From Aurantimonas manganoxydans SI85-9A1 (GTDB lineage: Bacteria > Pseudomonadota > Alphaproteobacteria > Rhizobiales > Rhizobiaceae), in NCBI RefSeq assembly GCF_000153465.1, contig NZ_CH672387.1, forward strand, positions 3,077,903-3,141,902: a DNA stretch of 64,000 bases, written 5' to 3'. The notes below the pieces were generated by a model. That model searched no databases. It saw nothing but the letters and a program-made list of their open reading frames with translations, and was not told where the DNA came from. Below are positions 53,702 through 62,633 of this stretch, in pieces. The position numbers were made by a program, and so were the translations under genes. Numbering within the stretch: the stretch's first letter is position 1; each line of letters starts with the position of its first letter.

Positions 53702-54157
53702 TTACTGGCGCTTGCGCTTGGTGAAGACGCGTTCGACGTGGTGGGTTTCGACGAAGGCGGCGAGACGTTCGGCGATCTCCGGCGGCATCGGCGCGATCTC
53801 GACCATCAAATCGCCGATCTCGGTCAGGGATTCGCCCTCGGCCGGATCGGCGGTCACCGAGATGAGCCGGATTCCGGGCTCTTCGTCGGTGAGGGCCAGG
53901 GTCACCCAGAGGCCGGGGCTGCCCGAGGTCAGATTGTCGCGATAATTGCCGGTCTCGACCCGGTGGAATTCCACCGACCGTGCGCCGGCATAGAGCAGCA
54001 CCGCCTCGCCGTCGTGGCCAAGGACATGGCCGGGCTCGGTGCCGATCGCCTCGGGAATGATCGCCACGATGCGCCAGGCATGGTCGACCCACGGGCTCTT
54101 CGACGGCCGCCGCTCGACCACCACCCCGACGCGAAAGGTCGGCGCATCCATGCTCAC
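53702..54157 (-). CDS. DUF3305-family protein
   Basis: A 151-residue cytoplasmic protein matching DUF3305, a family that recurs beside formate dehydrogenase genes in alphaproteobacteria. Visible features are FRVGVVVERRPSKSPWVDHAWRI near the start, VEFHRVETGNYRDNL, and a basic tail (RVFTKRKRQ). Start GTG 54157 overlaps the upstream stop in a GTGA arrangement; the ATG at 54151 is an alternative. No enzymatic motif is seen. Its link to formate dehydrogenase maturation is by gene neighbourhood, not by mechanism. Confidence 0.8.
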   Translation of the reverse strand: MSMDAPTFRVGVVVERRPSKSPWVDHAWRIVAIIPEAIGTEPGHVLGHDGEAVLLYAGARSVEFHRVETGNYRDNLTSGSPGLWVTLALTDEEPGIRLISVTADPAEGESLTEIGDLMVEIAPMPPEIAERLAAFVETHHVERVFTKRKRQ

Positions 54158-55164
54158 GCCACCTCCGCCGGCGAGCGCAGGGGCAGGCCGACAATGAGGT
54201 TCTGCGGCTTCAGCCGCACGACGCCGTCCTTCGGCCTGGCGAGGAACAGCCAGACGGGCCGCGCGCCGATGGCCGGCAGTGCCTCGGCCGGATCGGTGAA
54301 GGTCAGGGCGAAGATGCCGATGATCTTCTCCAGATCGGCGGGGGCCACCGTATCGCCGCGCCAGACCTGGTTGCCGATCCGGCTGGCCTCGGCGTCGAGG
54401 CCGACGAACCAGGCCCAGTCGTCGTCATCCACCCGGGCGACCGGCTCGACCTTCACCCGCACCCCGAGGAGATGCGCGATCCAGCGCTCGATCGCCTCGG
54501 CGAGGCCGGCCCGCGCCGCCGGCCCCGAGGCGAAACTCAGCACCAGCTCGAAGGCTTCGTCGCGGTGGAAATAGGAGGCGGCGTTCTCGCCATCGAGGAC
54601 GTCGAGTTCGCTCACCGTCGGCTCGGCGAACATCGCCAGGAGCGGCGAGGCATGGCGATCCTGCTCCTGCATCTCGACGATCTCGGCATCGGCAAGGAGC
54701 AGCGCGCCATCATGCACGCTTGCCCGCTGCGGCCGGAAGAACAGCTCGGCCGAGCGCAGGACGAACGGGTCCGTGCAGCCATCCAGCGCGTTGCGCAGGA
54801 CGACCTGCGCCAGCTGGTTCACGAACAGATGCGGCGTGCCGGACATGTCGCCGCGCACCAGCGTCAGATAGGCCGCCTCCAGCGTCGGCGCGGCCATGAG
54901 CCTGTCGCGGAAGGCCAGCATCACCTGCCAGTTCTCGCGCGCGTCCGCATCGTCGAGCCCGGCGATCTCCGCCTCGCTGACCGGGCGGCGCGGATCGGCC
55001 AAAAGGCTGGCATGCAGGGCCAGCTCGGCAGCGCAGGCCTCGGGCGGCGGCACCAGTTCGGGCCGGGCGAAATAGGCCTTCAGGAATTCGTCGGTCAGCA
55101 TCAGATGGCCCGACGCATTGCGGTCGAGAAGCTGATGGCCGCAGGACACCCAGAACTCGCTCAT
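54154..55164 (-). CDS. DUF6352-like conserved protein
   Basis: A 336-residue soluble protein beginning MSEFWVSCGHQLLDRNASGHL, a conserved opening I associate with the DUF6352 family. It contains LYTRG-like PHLFVNQLAQVVLRNALDGC, SAELFFRPQRASVHDGALLLADAEIVEMQEQD and ENAASYFHRDEAFELVLSF. No known catalytic motif or membrane segment is visible. It is coupled to DUF3305 (overlap) and lies 22 bases after the DUF6505-like gene. The three form an operon divergent from the formate dehydrogenase accessory genes. Confidence 0.75.
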   Translation of the reverse strand: MSEFWVSCGHQLLDRNASGHLMLTDEFLKAYFARPELVPPPEACAAELALHASLLADPRRPVSEAEIAGLDDADARENWQVMLAFRDRLMAAPTLEAAYLTLVRGDMSGTPHLFVNQLAQVVLRNALDGCTDPFVLRSAELFFRPQRASVHDGALLLADAEIVEMQEQDRHASPLLAMFAEPTVSELDVLDGENAASYFHRDEAFELVLSFASGPAARAGLAEAIERWIAHLLGVRVKVEPVARVDDDDWAWFVGLDAEASRIGNQVWRGDTVAPADLEKIIGIFALTFTDPAEALPAIGARPVWLFLARPKDGVVRLKPQNLIVGLPLRSPAEVA

Positions 55165-55186
55165 CTCGTCTCTCCAGCGTCCGGGT

Positions 55187-55732
55187 TCATGGCTGCGTCT
55201 TGCCGAGAGTGCGGATGTCCACATGCTCGGCATAGGCGTCGTCGTCCTCGTCGATCTCGACGAAGCCGAAGGCGCGGGAATGATCGACGGCACCCTCGCG
55301 CCGATGCAGGGTGCGGAAGCGCTCGCGAATGTCGCCATTCTCGACGCTGCGCTGCACCGCCAGCATGGTGTTCACCGGGTGGTCGCAGAGCGAGGTGGCG
55401 AAGGCCACCTCCTCTTCCGCCGCCGGCCGGGCGGTGTCGACGTCCGGCGCGCCGAGATGGGTCACGAGATGGCGGGCCAGATCCTCTACCACCGCGTCGC
55501 GCTCGGCCTCGCTCGCCTCGCTGACGATCGCCAGGGTCGACCAGCCGAAGCTCGCAACGCCCAGAAGCCCCGAGCGAAATGCCTGGCGCTCCTTGCCCGC
55601 AAGGGCCGCGACGTCGCGGTTCCAGAAGCGGAATGTGCCGCTGACGGCCCATTCGCCGGGTTCGGCCGCCTCAGTGAAGACGAAGGCGTCGGACGGGTCC
55701 ATGCGGATCGTGCGCGGCAGTTTCAAAGCCAT
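55187..55732 (-). CDS. DUF6505-like conserved protein
   Basis: A 181-residue protein beginning MALKLPRTIRMDPSDAFVF, with GTFRFWNRDVAALAGKERQAFRSGLLG and FGWSTLAIVSEASEAERDAVVEDLA in the middle and an acidic segment (FVEIDEDDDAYAEHVD) near the end. I assign it to the DUF6505 type with moderate confidence; no function is known to me. It is the first gene of the minus-strand three-gene unit and faces the formate dehydrogenase ferredoxin gene across a 390-base divergent region. Confidence 0.72.
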   Translation of the reverse strand: MALKLPRTIRMDPSDAFVFTEAAEPGEWAVSGTFRFWNRDVAALAGKERQAFRSGLLGVASFGWSTLAIVSEASEAERDAVVEDLARHLVTHLGAPDVDTARPAAEEEVAFATSLCDHPVNTMLAVQRSVENGDIRERFRTLHRREGAVDHSRAFGFVEIDEDDDAYAEHVDIRTLGKTQP

Positions 55733-56122
55733 GGGGCCCCCATTGCGGGCGCGCGCCGTAACGGCGGCGTTCCGGCCGCAGCGAGCAGCCGGCGCTCCCC
55801 ATCGCGCATCGGGCCATCGCTGTCCAGCCGCCCCCGCCCATGCCGATCCGCCGTACGGGAACGCCCCCACGCGGGAAAACGCCGCAGGCGGACCGGCGCA
55901 TTGAGACCGGAGCGGCAGTAGCCGCCCGTCTTGCGGGTTCCAGATGGGGAGACAAGGCAGCGAAACGGGCGGTGATCGAGCCCGAGGGTCGATGGCGACG
56001 ACATGAAAAAACCACGTGATACTATTGACTTGCGCCAGTTTAAAATCGTTCTACGCCAACGGTGGACGGTGAGACAACCGGCTGCCTGAAATGCCGTACA
56101 CGCCCGAAGGATTGCGTCCATC
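55733..56122. other. Divergent control region of the formate dehydrogenase locus
   Basis: A 390-base intergenic region between the DUF6505-like and ferredoxin genes. Most of it is GC-rich without an obvious gene. The segment 56005-56060 is markedly AT-rich and contains TTGACT (56025-56030) and TAAAAT (56041-56046), spaced too closely to be a standard -35/-10 pair. It is probably where the plus-strand promoter lies. No FNR-type (TTGAT-N4-ATCAA) site was seen. Confidence 0.4.
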
Positions 56123-57853
56123 GTGACCGATACGCCAGCCCATACCGGCCCCCGCGACACCGCCGTGGCGGCGCTCGCCGCCCTGCCCCCGGCGCAGCCG
56201 CCGCTTCTGTCCCTCGTCAGCGACGGCACGATCCTGATCTGCGGTGACGGCGCGGCCGCGATCGATGCGGGCCTGCGGCTGGCCGCGTCCCTCGACGTGA
56301 CGGTTCTCCTCGACGATGGCGGCCTGACGCCGGTGCCCGATGGCCTGTCGTTTCCGGTGGCGCGCGGCCGCATCGCCAGCGCCACGGGGCATTTCGGCGC
56401 CTATCAGGCGGTCGTGGACGGCTACGTGCCGCCGGACGGCATGGCGCTGCCGCGCGACGGCGCCGTGTCGCGCTGCGACGTGATCCTCGATCTCGCGGCC
56501 CGTCCGCCGCTGTTTCCCGCCCATGAGGCCCGCGACGGCTATCTGCGGGCCGAAGTCGCCGACCCGGCCGCCTTCGACGCGGCGATCGCCGAAGCATCGG
56601 AACTCGTCGGCGAGTTCGAGAAGCCGCAATATATCGCCTTCCGCAAGGAGCTCTGCGCCCATTCGCGCTCGTCGATCACCGGCTGCACCCGTTGTCTCGA
56701 CGCCTGCGCCATGCAGGCGATCGCGCCGGCCGGCGAGCATGTGACGATCGACGCCTATGTCTGCGCCGGCTGCGGCAATTGCGCCGCGGTGTGCCCGACG
56801 GGCGCCGCCTCCTACACGCTGCCGACGGTCGACATGCAGCTCGACCGCCTGCGCACGCTCCTGACCAGCTACCGGGCCGCGGGCGGTCGTGATCCGGTCG
56901 TCCTCTTCCATGACGGCTATGTCGGTCAGCCGCTCATCGACGCCGCTGGTCCGGCGCTGCCGGCCCATGTGCTGCCGATGGCCGTCAACGAGATCAAGCA
57001 GATCGGGCTGGAAAGCCTCGCTGCGGCGTTCGCCTATGGGGCGGCCGGCATCGGCATCCTGGCGCGCCGCGCGCCGCGGAACGGCGTGGCCACTCTTGCC
57101 GGGACCGTCGATCTGGCCGGCGCCTTTGCGGCCGCGCTCGGCTATGGCGAGGATTCCTGCCGGATCCTCCATGCCGATACGCCGGACGATATGCTCGCCG
57201 AACTGGCGGCCCTGCCGCTCGGCCATGCCGCACCGGCGCCCGCCAGCTTCGCCCCGGTCGGCAGCAAGCGCGAGCTTCTGGAGCTGAGCCTGCGGATGCT
57301 GCACCGGGTCGCGCCGGCGCCGGTCGAGCAGGTGGCGCTGCCGCAGGGCGCGCCCTTCGGCAAGGTTCATGTGCAGACCGACGGCTGCACGCTGTGCCAT
57401 GCCTGCGTGACCGCCTGCCCCACCGGTGCACTGTCGGCCAGCGAGGACCGTCCGCTTCTCAGTTTCTCCCACGGCGCCTGCGTTCAGTGCGGCCTGTGCG
57501 AGTCGACCTGCCCGGAACAGGTGATCACCCTGGAGCCGACGCTCGATTTCGCCGCCTGGAACGCGCCGCGGCAGATCCTCAAGGAGGAAGAGCCCTTCTG
57601 CTGCATTCGCTGCGCCAAGCCCTTCGGCACGAAGAGCACGATCGAGCGGATCATCGCCAAGCTGGAAGGCAAGCACTGGATGTTCGCCGGCGAGAATGCC
57701 CGCCGTCTCGACGCGATCCGCATGTGCGAGGACTGCCGGGTGGAGGCGGTGCTGAACGAGGGGATCGATCCCTATGCCGGCACGGCCCGGCCGAAGCCGC
57801 GCCTTGCCGAGGATCACCGGGCGCCGATAGACTTTGACGGCCGCCGACATTGA
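56123..57853 (+). CDS. Multi-cluster 4Fe-4S ferredoxin-type protein of the formate dehydrogenase locus
   Basis: A 576-residue cytoplasmic iron-sulfur protein. It has two ferredoxin-like pairs: CTRCLDACAMQAI plus CAGCGNCAAVCPTGA (about 191-227), and CTLCHACVTACPTGAL plus CVQCGLCESTCPEQVI (about 422-470). The latter are followed by a further CCIRC...CEDC cysteine set near the C-terminus. The N-terminal third contains a nucleotide-binding-like GDGAAAIDAGLRLAASLDVTVL. Similar proteins are conserved beside fdh genes in Hyphomicrobiales and may shuttle electrons or help cofactor insertion. Start GTG 56123 follows AAGGA by 12 bases. Confidence 0.85.
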   Translation: MTDTPAHTGPRDTAVAALAALPPAQPPLLSLVSDGTILICGDGAAAIDAGLRLAASLDVTVLLDDGGLTPVPDGLSFPVARGRIASATGHFGAYQAVVDGYVPPDGMALPRDGAVSRCDVILDLAARPPLFPAHEARDGYLRAEVADPAAFDAAIAEASELVGEFEKPQYIAFRKELCAHSRSSITGCTRCLDACAMQAIAPAGEHVTIDAYVCAGCGNCAAVCPTGAASYTLPTVDMQLDRLRTLLTSYRAAGGRDPVVLFHDGYVGQPLIDAAGPALPAHVLPMAVNEIKQIGLESLAAAFAYGAAGIGILARRAPRNGVATLAGTVDLAGAFAAALGYGEDSCRILHADTPDDMLAELAALPLGHAAPAPASFAPVGSKRELLELSLRMLHRVAPAPVEQVALPQGAPFGKVHVQTDGCTLCHACVTACPTGALSASEDRPLLSFSHGACVQCGLCESTCPEQVITLEPTLDFAAWNAPRQILKEEEPFCCIRCAKPFGTKSTIERIIAKLEGKHWMFAGENARRLDAIRMCEDCRVEAVLNEGIDPYAGTARPKPRLAEDHRAPIDFDGRRH

Positions 57854-57944
57854 TGAGGCCCACACCCTCGACCCGCTCGGATCGCAGGCTAGTTTTCCCT
57901 GCGGCAGATCCGGAAGCACGAACGGGACGGCAAGGACGACCGGA

Positions 57945-58637
57945 TTGAGCAACGATTTCCTCTCCCGCTGGTCCCAGCGCAAGCGCGAGGTCGCCGACGC
58001 GGACCGAACGGCCGCCGCCGGAGCGGATGCCGGCCATGAAGCGGAGGCCGCTGGCGTATCGCCTGAGCACGCTGCAACGGACGACGCGCTGCAGGCCTCC
58101 GTCGATGCGCCGATCACCGCCGAGGAGCTGGCGGCGCTGCCCGCCCCGGCGGATCTGACCGCCGCGTCGGACATGACGGCGTTTCTGCGCAAGGGCGTTC
58201 CGGCCTCCCTGCGCAATCGCGCCATGCGGCGGCTCTGGTCGCTCGATCCCGCCATCCGCGACTATGTCGGTGACGCCAGGGACTATGCGTGGGACTGGAA
58301 CGTGCCCGGCGGCGTGCCGGTCTCCGGGCCCTTGTCGGCGACCACCGACGTCAAGCAGATGGTCAAGGACATCTTCGGCCGCGAGAAGGCTGCGCCCATC
58401 GAGGCCGCGGAGCCGACCGTCGCGGCGGATCAAAGCGACCCCGCCGGATCGCCTGCCCAGATGACCGTGGCCAACGCCACGCAGGCCGCGCCGAACGAGA
58501 CGGTTTCCGCCGCGCCCGGCTCACAGGATTCGGCTCTAACGGAGACGCCGGACACCATGCCCGAAACCGCTGCCGAAACACCGCAGCAAGGTCCGCGAAA
58601 CCGGCCGCTGCGACATGGCAGCGCGCTGCCGATTTGA
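57945..58637 (+). CDS. DUF3306-family protein
   Basis: A 230-residue protein starting LSNDFLSRWSQRKREVADAD, the typical DUF3306 opening. The conserved core is LPAPADLTAASDMTAFLRKGVPASLRNRAMRRLWSLDPAIRDYVG, followed by a low-complexity Ala/Pro/Glu/Thr-rich tail that is probably disordered. TTG 57945 is chosen because AAGGA lies eight bases upstream; the frame is open further upstream but unlike the family. DUF3306 and DUF3305 are regular companions in formate dehydrogenase clusters. Their function is unknown. Confidence 0.82.
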   Translation: MSNDFLSRWSQRKREVADADRTAAAGADAGHEAEAAGVSPEHAATDDALQASVDAPITAEELAALPAPADLTAASDMTAFLRKGVPASLRNRAMRRLWSLDPAIRDYVGDARDYAWDWNVPGGVPVSGPLSATTDVKQMVKDIFGREKAAPIEAAEPTVAADQSDPAGSPAQMTVANATQAAPNETVSAAPGSQDSALTETPDTMPETAAETPQQGPRNRPLRHGSALPI

Positions 58638-58748
58638 ATAGCCGTCAACGAAACTGGAATGGTTCAAAAGACGCTTGCACAAACCCCGGAACCAACTAGG
58701 TTCTCGTTCCAGATCAACGGGTAACCGGACACCCATGAAAGCGCCACG

Positions 58749-59393
58749 ATGACCGACGGGCCTTCCGAACCGAGCGCTCACGACGTTGCCGCAACGGCGA
58801 CGGCGCCCGTGCGCGCGGCGCTCGATTCGGTCGATCAGTTCCGGGTCCAGCATTACGGCCTTCTCGCCGTTCTCATGGCGCGCGAACCGAGCGCCGAAAC
58901 GCTGGCGCTGGTCGCCGGGCTCAGCGGCGACGCGACCCCGCTCGGCCGCAGCCACGCGGCGCTGGCCGATGCCGCCCGCCGGGCCGATCCGGCGCGCCTG
59001 GAGCGCGAGTATTTCGACCTCTTCATCGGCGTCGGCCGCGGCGAACTGGTGCCCTACGGCTCTTATTACCTCACCGGCTTCCTGCGCGAAAAGCCGCTGG
59101 CCCGCCTGCGGCAAGATCTGGCGCGGCTCGGCATCGAACGGTCCCGATCCCTCGTCGAGCTTGAGGACCATGTCGGCGTCCTCTGCGAGACCATGGCCGG
59201 GCTGATCGACGGGCGCTTCGAGGCCCCCGAGGGCGCCGCCCGCGACTTCTTCGCCCGCCACATGCAGCCGTGGATGGGCCGCTTCTTCGCGGATCTCGAG
59301 ACGGCCCGGTCGGCGGATTTCTACCGCTGTGTCGGCCGTGTCGGCCGCAGCTTCATGACAATCGAGACCGAGTCGCAGGCGCTGGTCGCATGA
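58749..59393 (+). CDS. TorD/DmsD-family molybdoenzyme chaperone
   Basis: A 214-residue all-helical chaperone. TorD-family landmarks are LEREYFDLFIGVGRGELVPYGSYYLTGFL (near 86-116) and EDHVGVLCETMAGLI (about 139-153), plus a FFARHMQPWMGRFFADLE helix. It would bind the twin-arginine leader of the formate dehydrogenase catalytic subunit and keep it unfolded until molybdenum cofactor insertion. It lies directly upstream of the TAT-leader genes. Confidence 0.88.
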   Translation: MTDGPSEPSAHDVAATATAPVRAALDSVDQFRVQHYGLLAVLMAREPSAETLALVAGLSGDATPLGRSHAALADAARRADPARLEREYFDLFIGVGRGELVPYGSYYLTGFLREKPLARLRQDLARLGIERSRSLVELEDHVGVLCETMAGLIDGRFEAPEGAARDFFARHMQPWMGRFFADLETARSADFYRCVGRVGRSFMTIETESQALVA

Positions 59394-59449
59394 GCGTGCC
59401 GCGAAACGACCGCACGGCCCGCGCGCCGGCAGCGAAATGGGAGACGACC

Positions 59450-59674
59450 ATGGCCACGGACAAGCCTGATCTCAATCGACGCGCCTTCCTTCGCAAGGCC
59501 ACGGGTGCGGCTGGCGCGGCGACCGCGGTGGCCGTGACGGCGCCGGCCTTCGTCGACGAGGCCGAGGCCTACGATCCGGGGACCGACGAGACCCAACCCA
59601 AATATCAGCCCGACAGCCCGGACGTTCAGGCGTTCTACCGGACCAACGGCTACGAAACGCTGCAGGACAAGTGA
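59450..59674 (+). CDS. Formate dehydrogenase region TAT-target small protein
   Basis: A 74-residue protein consisting mainly of a twin-arginine leader (LNRRAFLRKATGAAG, then an Ala/Val-rich hydrophobic stretch and AEAYDPG cleavage region) and a short hydrophilic tail (about 30 residues). It matches the small TAT-target family found next to fdh genes (TIGR02811 type). The ATG at 59450 follows GGGAG. It sits seven bases upstream of the catalytic subunit, which has a similar leader (LDRRAFLKQSG). An escort or accessory role in export is possible. Confidence 0.85.
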   Translation: MATDKPDLNRRAFLRKATGAAGAATAVAVTAPAFVDEAEAYDPGTDETQPKYQPDSPDVQAFYRTNGYETLQDK

Positions 59675-59681
59675 GGCGGAC

Positions 59682-62618
59682 ATGCTCACCAAACGCAAGG
59701 CCGGTCAGCCCGGCCAATTCTGTTCTTCCGTCTCGTCGACCCGTCCTGCCGGACTCGATCGCCGCGCCTTTCTGAAGCAGTCGGGCCTCGCCGTCGGCGG
59801 CCTCGCCGCCTTCGGCACCATGATGCCCGGGGCCGTGCAGAAGGCCGAGGCGGTCAGCGCGCCGATGCCCGGCGTGCCGATCGAGATCAAGAAGAACATC
59901 TGTACCCATTGCTCGGTGGGCTGCACGGTGACCGCCGAAGTGCAGAACGGCGTCTGGACCGGCCAGGAGCCGAGCTGGTCGAGCCCGATCAACCGCGGCA
60001 CCCACTGCGCCAAGGGCGCCGCGATCCGCGAGATCGTGCATGGCGACCGGCGGCTGAAATACCCGCTGAAGCTGGTCGACGGCCAGTGGCAGAGGCTGTC
60101 CTGGGAACAGGCGATCAACGAGATCGGCGACAAGATGCTGGAGATCCGCGAGGATTCCGGCGCCGACGCCATGTATCTCCTCGGCTCGGCCAAGTTCACC
60201 AATGAAGGCGCCTATCTGTTCCGCAAGTTCGGCGCCTTCTGGGGCACCAACTCGGTCGACCACCAGGCCCGCATCTGCCATTCCACCACCGTGGCCGGCG
60301 TCGCCAACACCTGGGGCTACGGCGCCCAGACCAATTCCTACAACGACATCCGCAACGCCAAGACCATGATCATCATGGGCGGCAATCCGGCGGAAGCGCA
60401 TCCGGTCGCGATGCAGCACGTCCTGGCCGGCAAGGAGCTGAACCGCGCCAATCTGATCGTCATCGATCCGCGCTTCACCCGCACCGCCGCACACGGCACC
60501 GAATATCTGCGCCTTCGCGCCGGTACCGACATTCCGGTTATCTGGGGCATTCTCTGGCACGTCTTCGAGAATGGCTGGGAGGACAAGGAGTTCATCCGCA
60601 CCCGCGTCTACGGCATGGACGAGGTCCGCAAGGAAGTCGCCAAGTGGACGCCGGAAGAGGTCGAGCGCGTCTCGGGCGTATCCGGCGAGCAGCTGAAGCA
60701 CGTCGCCTACTTGTTCTCGCAGGAGCGGCCCTCGACGCTGATCTGGTGCATGGGCGCCACCCAGCACACGGTCGGCACCGCCAATGTGCGCGCCTACTGC
60801 ACCCTGTGCCTGGCCACCGGCAATGTCGGCAAGCCAGGCACCGGCGCCAACATCTTCCGCGGCCACACCAATGTGCAGGGCGCGACCGATCTCGGCCTCG
60901 ATGTCACCTCGCTGCCGCTCTATTACGGCCTGACCGAAGGCGGCTGGAAGCATTGGTCGCGGGTCTGGGAAGTCGAATATGAGTGGCTGCAGAGCCGCTT
61001 CGACGAGGTCCCGGCCAAGGGCGGGCGCGAGCCGCGCACCCGCAAGGAGAACATGGAGACCCCGGGCATCACCTCGACCCGGTGGTTCGACGCGGTCAGC
61101 ATGCCGCCGGAGGAGATCGACCAGCGCTCGCCGCTGCGCGGCATGTTCATCATGGGCCATGGCGGCAACACCGTCACCCGCATGCCGGAAATGCTGCAGG
61201 CGCTGGAGAAGCTGGAACTGCTGGTGGTCGCCGACCCCCACGCCACCACCTTCGGCGCCATCAAGGGCCGCCGCAACGGCACCTATCTCCTGCCCATCGC
61301 CACCTCGCTGGAGACCAATGGCTCGCGCACCGCGTCGAACCGCTCGCTGCAATGGGGCGAGCAGATCGTCGAGCCGGCCTTCGAGTCCCGCGACGACTAT
61401 GCGGTGATCCACGACTTCGCGGTCAAGCTCGGCTTCGCCGACCGGATGTTCAAGAACATCGGGGTGGAGAACAGCAAGGTCTCGGCCGAGGACATCCTGC
61501 GCGAGATCAATCGCGGTGGCTTCTCCACCGGCTATTGCGGCCAGTCGCCGGAGCGGCTGAAGGCGCATATGCGCAACCAGGACAAGTTCGACCTGGTCAG
61601 CCTGCGCGCCCCGGCCGACACGCCGGAAGTCGGCGGCGAATATTACGGCCTGCCCTGGCCGTGCTGGGGTACGCCGGAGATGAAGCATCCGGGCTCGCCG
61701 ATCCTCTACCGTACCGACGTCCCCATCTGGGAAGGCGGCGGCACCTTCCGCGCGCGCTTCGGCGTCGAGCGGAACGGCGAGACGCTGCTGGCCGAGGATT
61801 CCTATTCGGAGGGCTCCCAGCTCACCGACGGCTATCCCGAGTTCAATTACGGCATCCTGCGCAAGCTCGGCTGGGACGCCGATCTGCGGCCGGAGGAACT
61901 GGCGACGATCCAGCGGGTCGGCGGCGACAAGGTCGACGCGGTCAGCTGGGCAACGGATCTGTCCGGCGGCATCCAGCGCGTCTGCATGGATCACGGCGTC
62001 ATGCATTACGGCAACGGCAAGGCCCGGGTGGTCGCCTGGAACCTGCCCGATCCGGTGCCGGTGCACCGCGAGCCGATCTACACGCCACGGCCGGACCTCG
62101 TCGAGAAATACCCGACCCGGCCCGACGAGCGGCAGTTCCGCATCCCGAATATCGGCTATTCCGTGCAGCAGGCCGCGATCGAGCGGAACGTCGCCGGAAA
62201 CTTCCCGATCCTGCTCACCTCGGGCCGGCTCGTGGAATATGAGGGCGGCGGCGAAGAGACCCGCTCCAACCGCTGGCTGGCGGAGCTGCAGCAGGAGATG
62301 TTCGTCGAGATCAATCCGGCCGACGCCACGGCCCGCGGTGTCGAGGACGGGCAATATGTCTGGGTCTACGGCACGGAGAACGATGCGAAGACGCGGGTGA
62401 AGGCGCTGGTGACCGAGCGCGTGGCGCCCGGCGTCGCCTTCATGCCCTTCCACTTCTCCGGACATTACCAGGGCGAGGACTGGCGCGAGCACTATCCGGC
62501 GGGCACCGACCCGATCGTGCTCGGCGAATCCGTCAACACCATCACGACTTACGGTTTCGACCCGGTCACCGGCATGCAGGAGACCAAGGTCGTGCTGTGC
62601 CAGATCGCGGCGGCATAA
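59682..62618 (+). CDS. fdhA: Formate dehydrogenase, catalytic molybdopterin subunit
   Basis: A 978-residue exported molybdo- or tungstoenzyme that oxidises formate to CO2. The TAT leader is LDRRAFLKQSG (residues 25-35). The proximal 4Fe-4S site is C74-x2-C77-x3-C81-x27-C109. The active-site segment is ARICHSTTVAGV with Cys199 where selenoprotein relatives have selenocysteine. The rest follows the bis-MGD oxidoreductase plan, with a C-terminal dinucleotide-binding domain ending near FMPFHFSGHYQGEDW. The length fits periplasmic FdnG/FdhG-type enzymes. It forms an operon with beta and gamma subunits and is likely coupled to the quinone pool. Confidence 0.94.
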   Translation: MLTKRKAGQPGQFCSSVSSTRPAGLDRRAFLKQSGLAVGGLAAFGTMMPGAVQKAEAVSAPMPGVPIEIKKNICTHCSVGCTVTAEVQNGVWTGQEPSWSSPINRGTHCAKGAAIREIVHGDRRLKYPLKLVDGQWQRLSWEQAINEIGDKMLEIREDSGADAMYLLGSAKFTNEGAYLFRKFGAFWGTNSVDHQARICHSTTVAGVANTWGYGAQTNSYNDIRNAKTMIIMGGNPAEAHPVAMQHVLAGKELNRANLIVIDPRFTRTAAHGTEYLRLRAGTDIPVIWGILWHVFENGWEDKEFIRTRVYGMDEVRKEVAKWTPEEVERVSGVSGEQLKHVAYLFSQERPSTLIWCMGATQHTVGTANVRAYCTLCLATGNVGKPGTGANIFRGHTNVQGATDLGLDVTSLPLYYGLTEGGWKHWSRVWEVEYEWLQSRFDEVPAKGGREPRTRKENMETPGITSTRWFDAVSMPPEEIDQRSPLRGMFIMGHGGNTVTRMPEMLQALEKLELLVVADPHATTFGAIKGRRNGTYLLPIATSLETNGSRTASNRSLQWGEQIVEPAFESRDDYAVIHDFAVKLGFADRMFKNIGVENSKVSAEDILREINRGGFSTGYCGQSPERLKAHMRNQDKFDLVSLRAPADTPEVGGEYYGLPWPCWGTPEMKHPGSPILYRTDVPIWEGGGTFRARFGVERNGETLLAEDSYSEGSQLTDGYPEFNYGILRKLGWDADLRPEELATIQRVGGDKVDAVSWATDLSGGIQRVCMDHGVMHYGNGKARVVAWNLPDPVPVHREPIYTPRPDLVEKYPTRPDERQFRIPNIGYSVQQAAIERNVAGNFPILLTSGRLVEYEGGGEETRSNRWLAELQQEMFVEINPADATARGVEDGQYVWVYGTENDAKTRVKALVTERVAPGVAFMPFHFSGHYQGEDWREHYPAGTDPIVLGESVNTITTYGFDPVTGMQETKVVLCQIAAA

Positions 62619-62633
62619 GGGGAGCGACAGACA

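Noticed and set aside
56020-56060. FNR/Anr box upstream of the formate dehydrogenase locus
   Set aside because: The AT-rich patch contains TTGACT, but no ATCAA half-site at the required spacing.
60276-60278. Selenocysteine codon in the formate dehydrogenase
   Set aside because: The active-site codon is TGC (Cys199), not TGA. No SECIS-type hairpin is needed.
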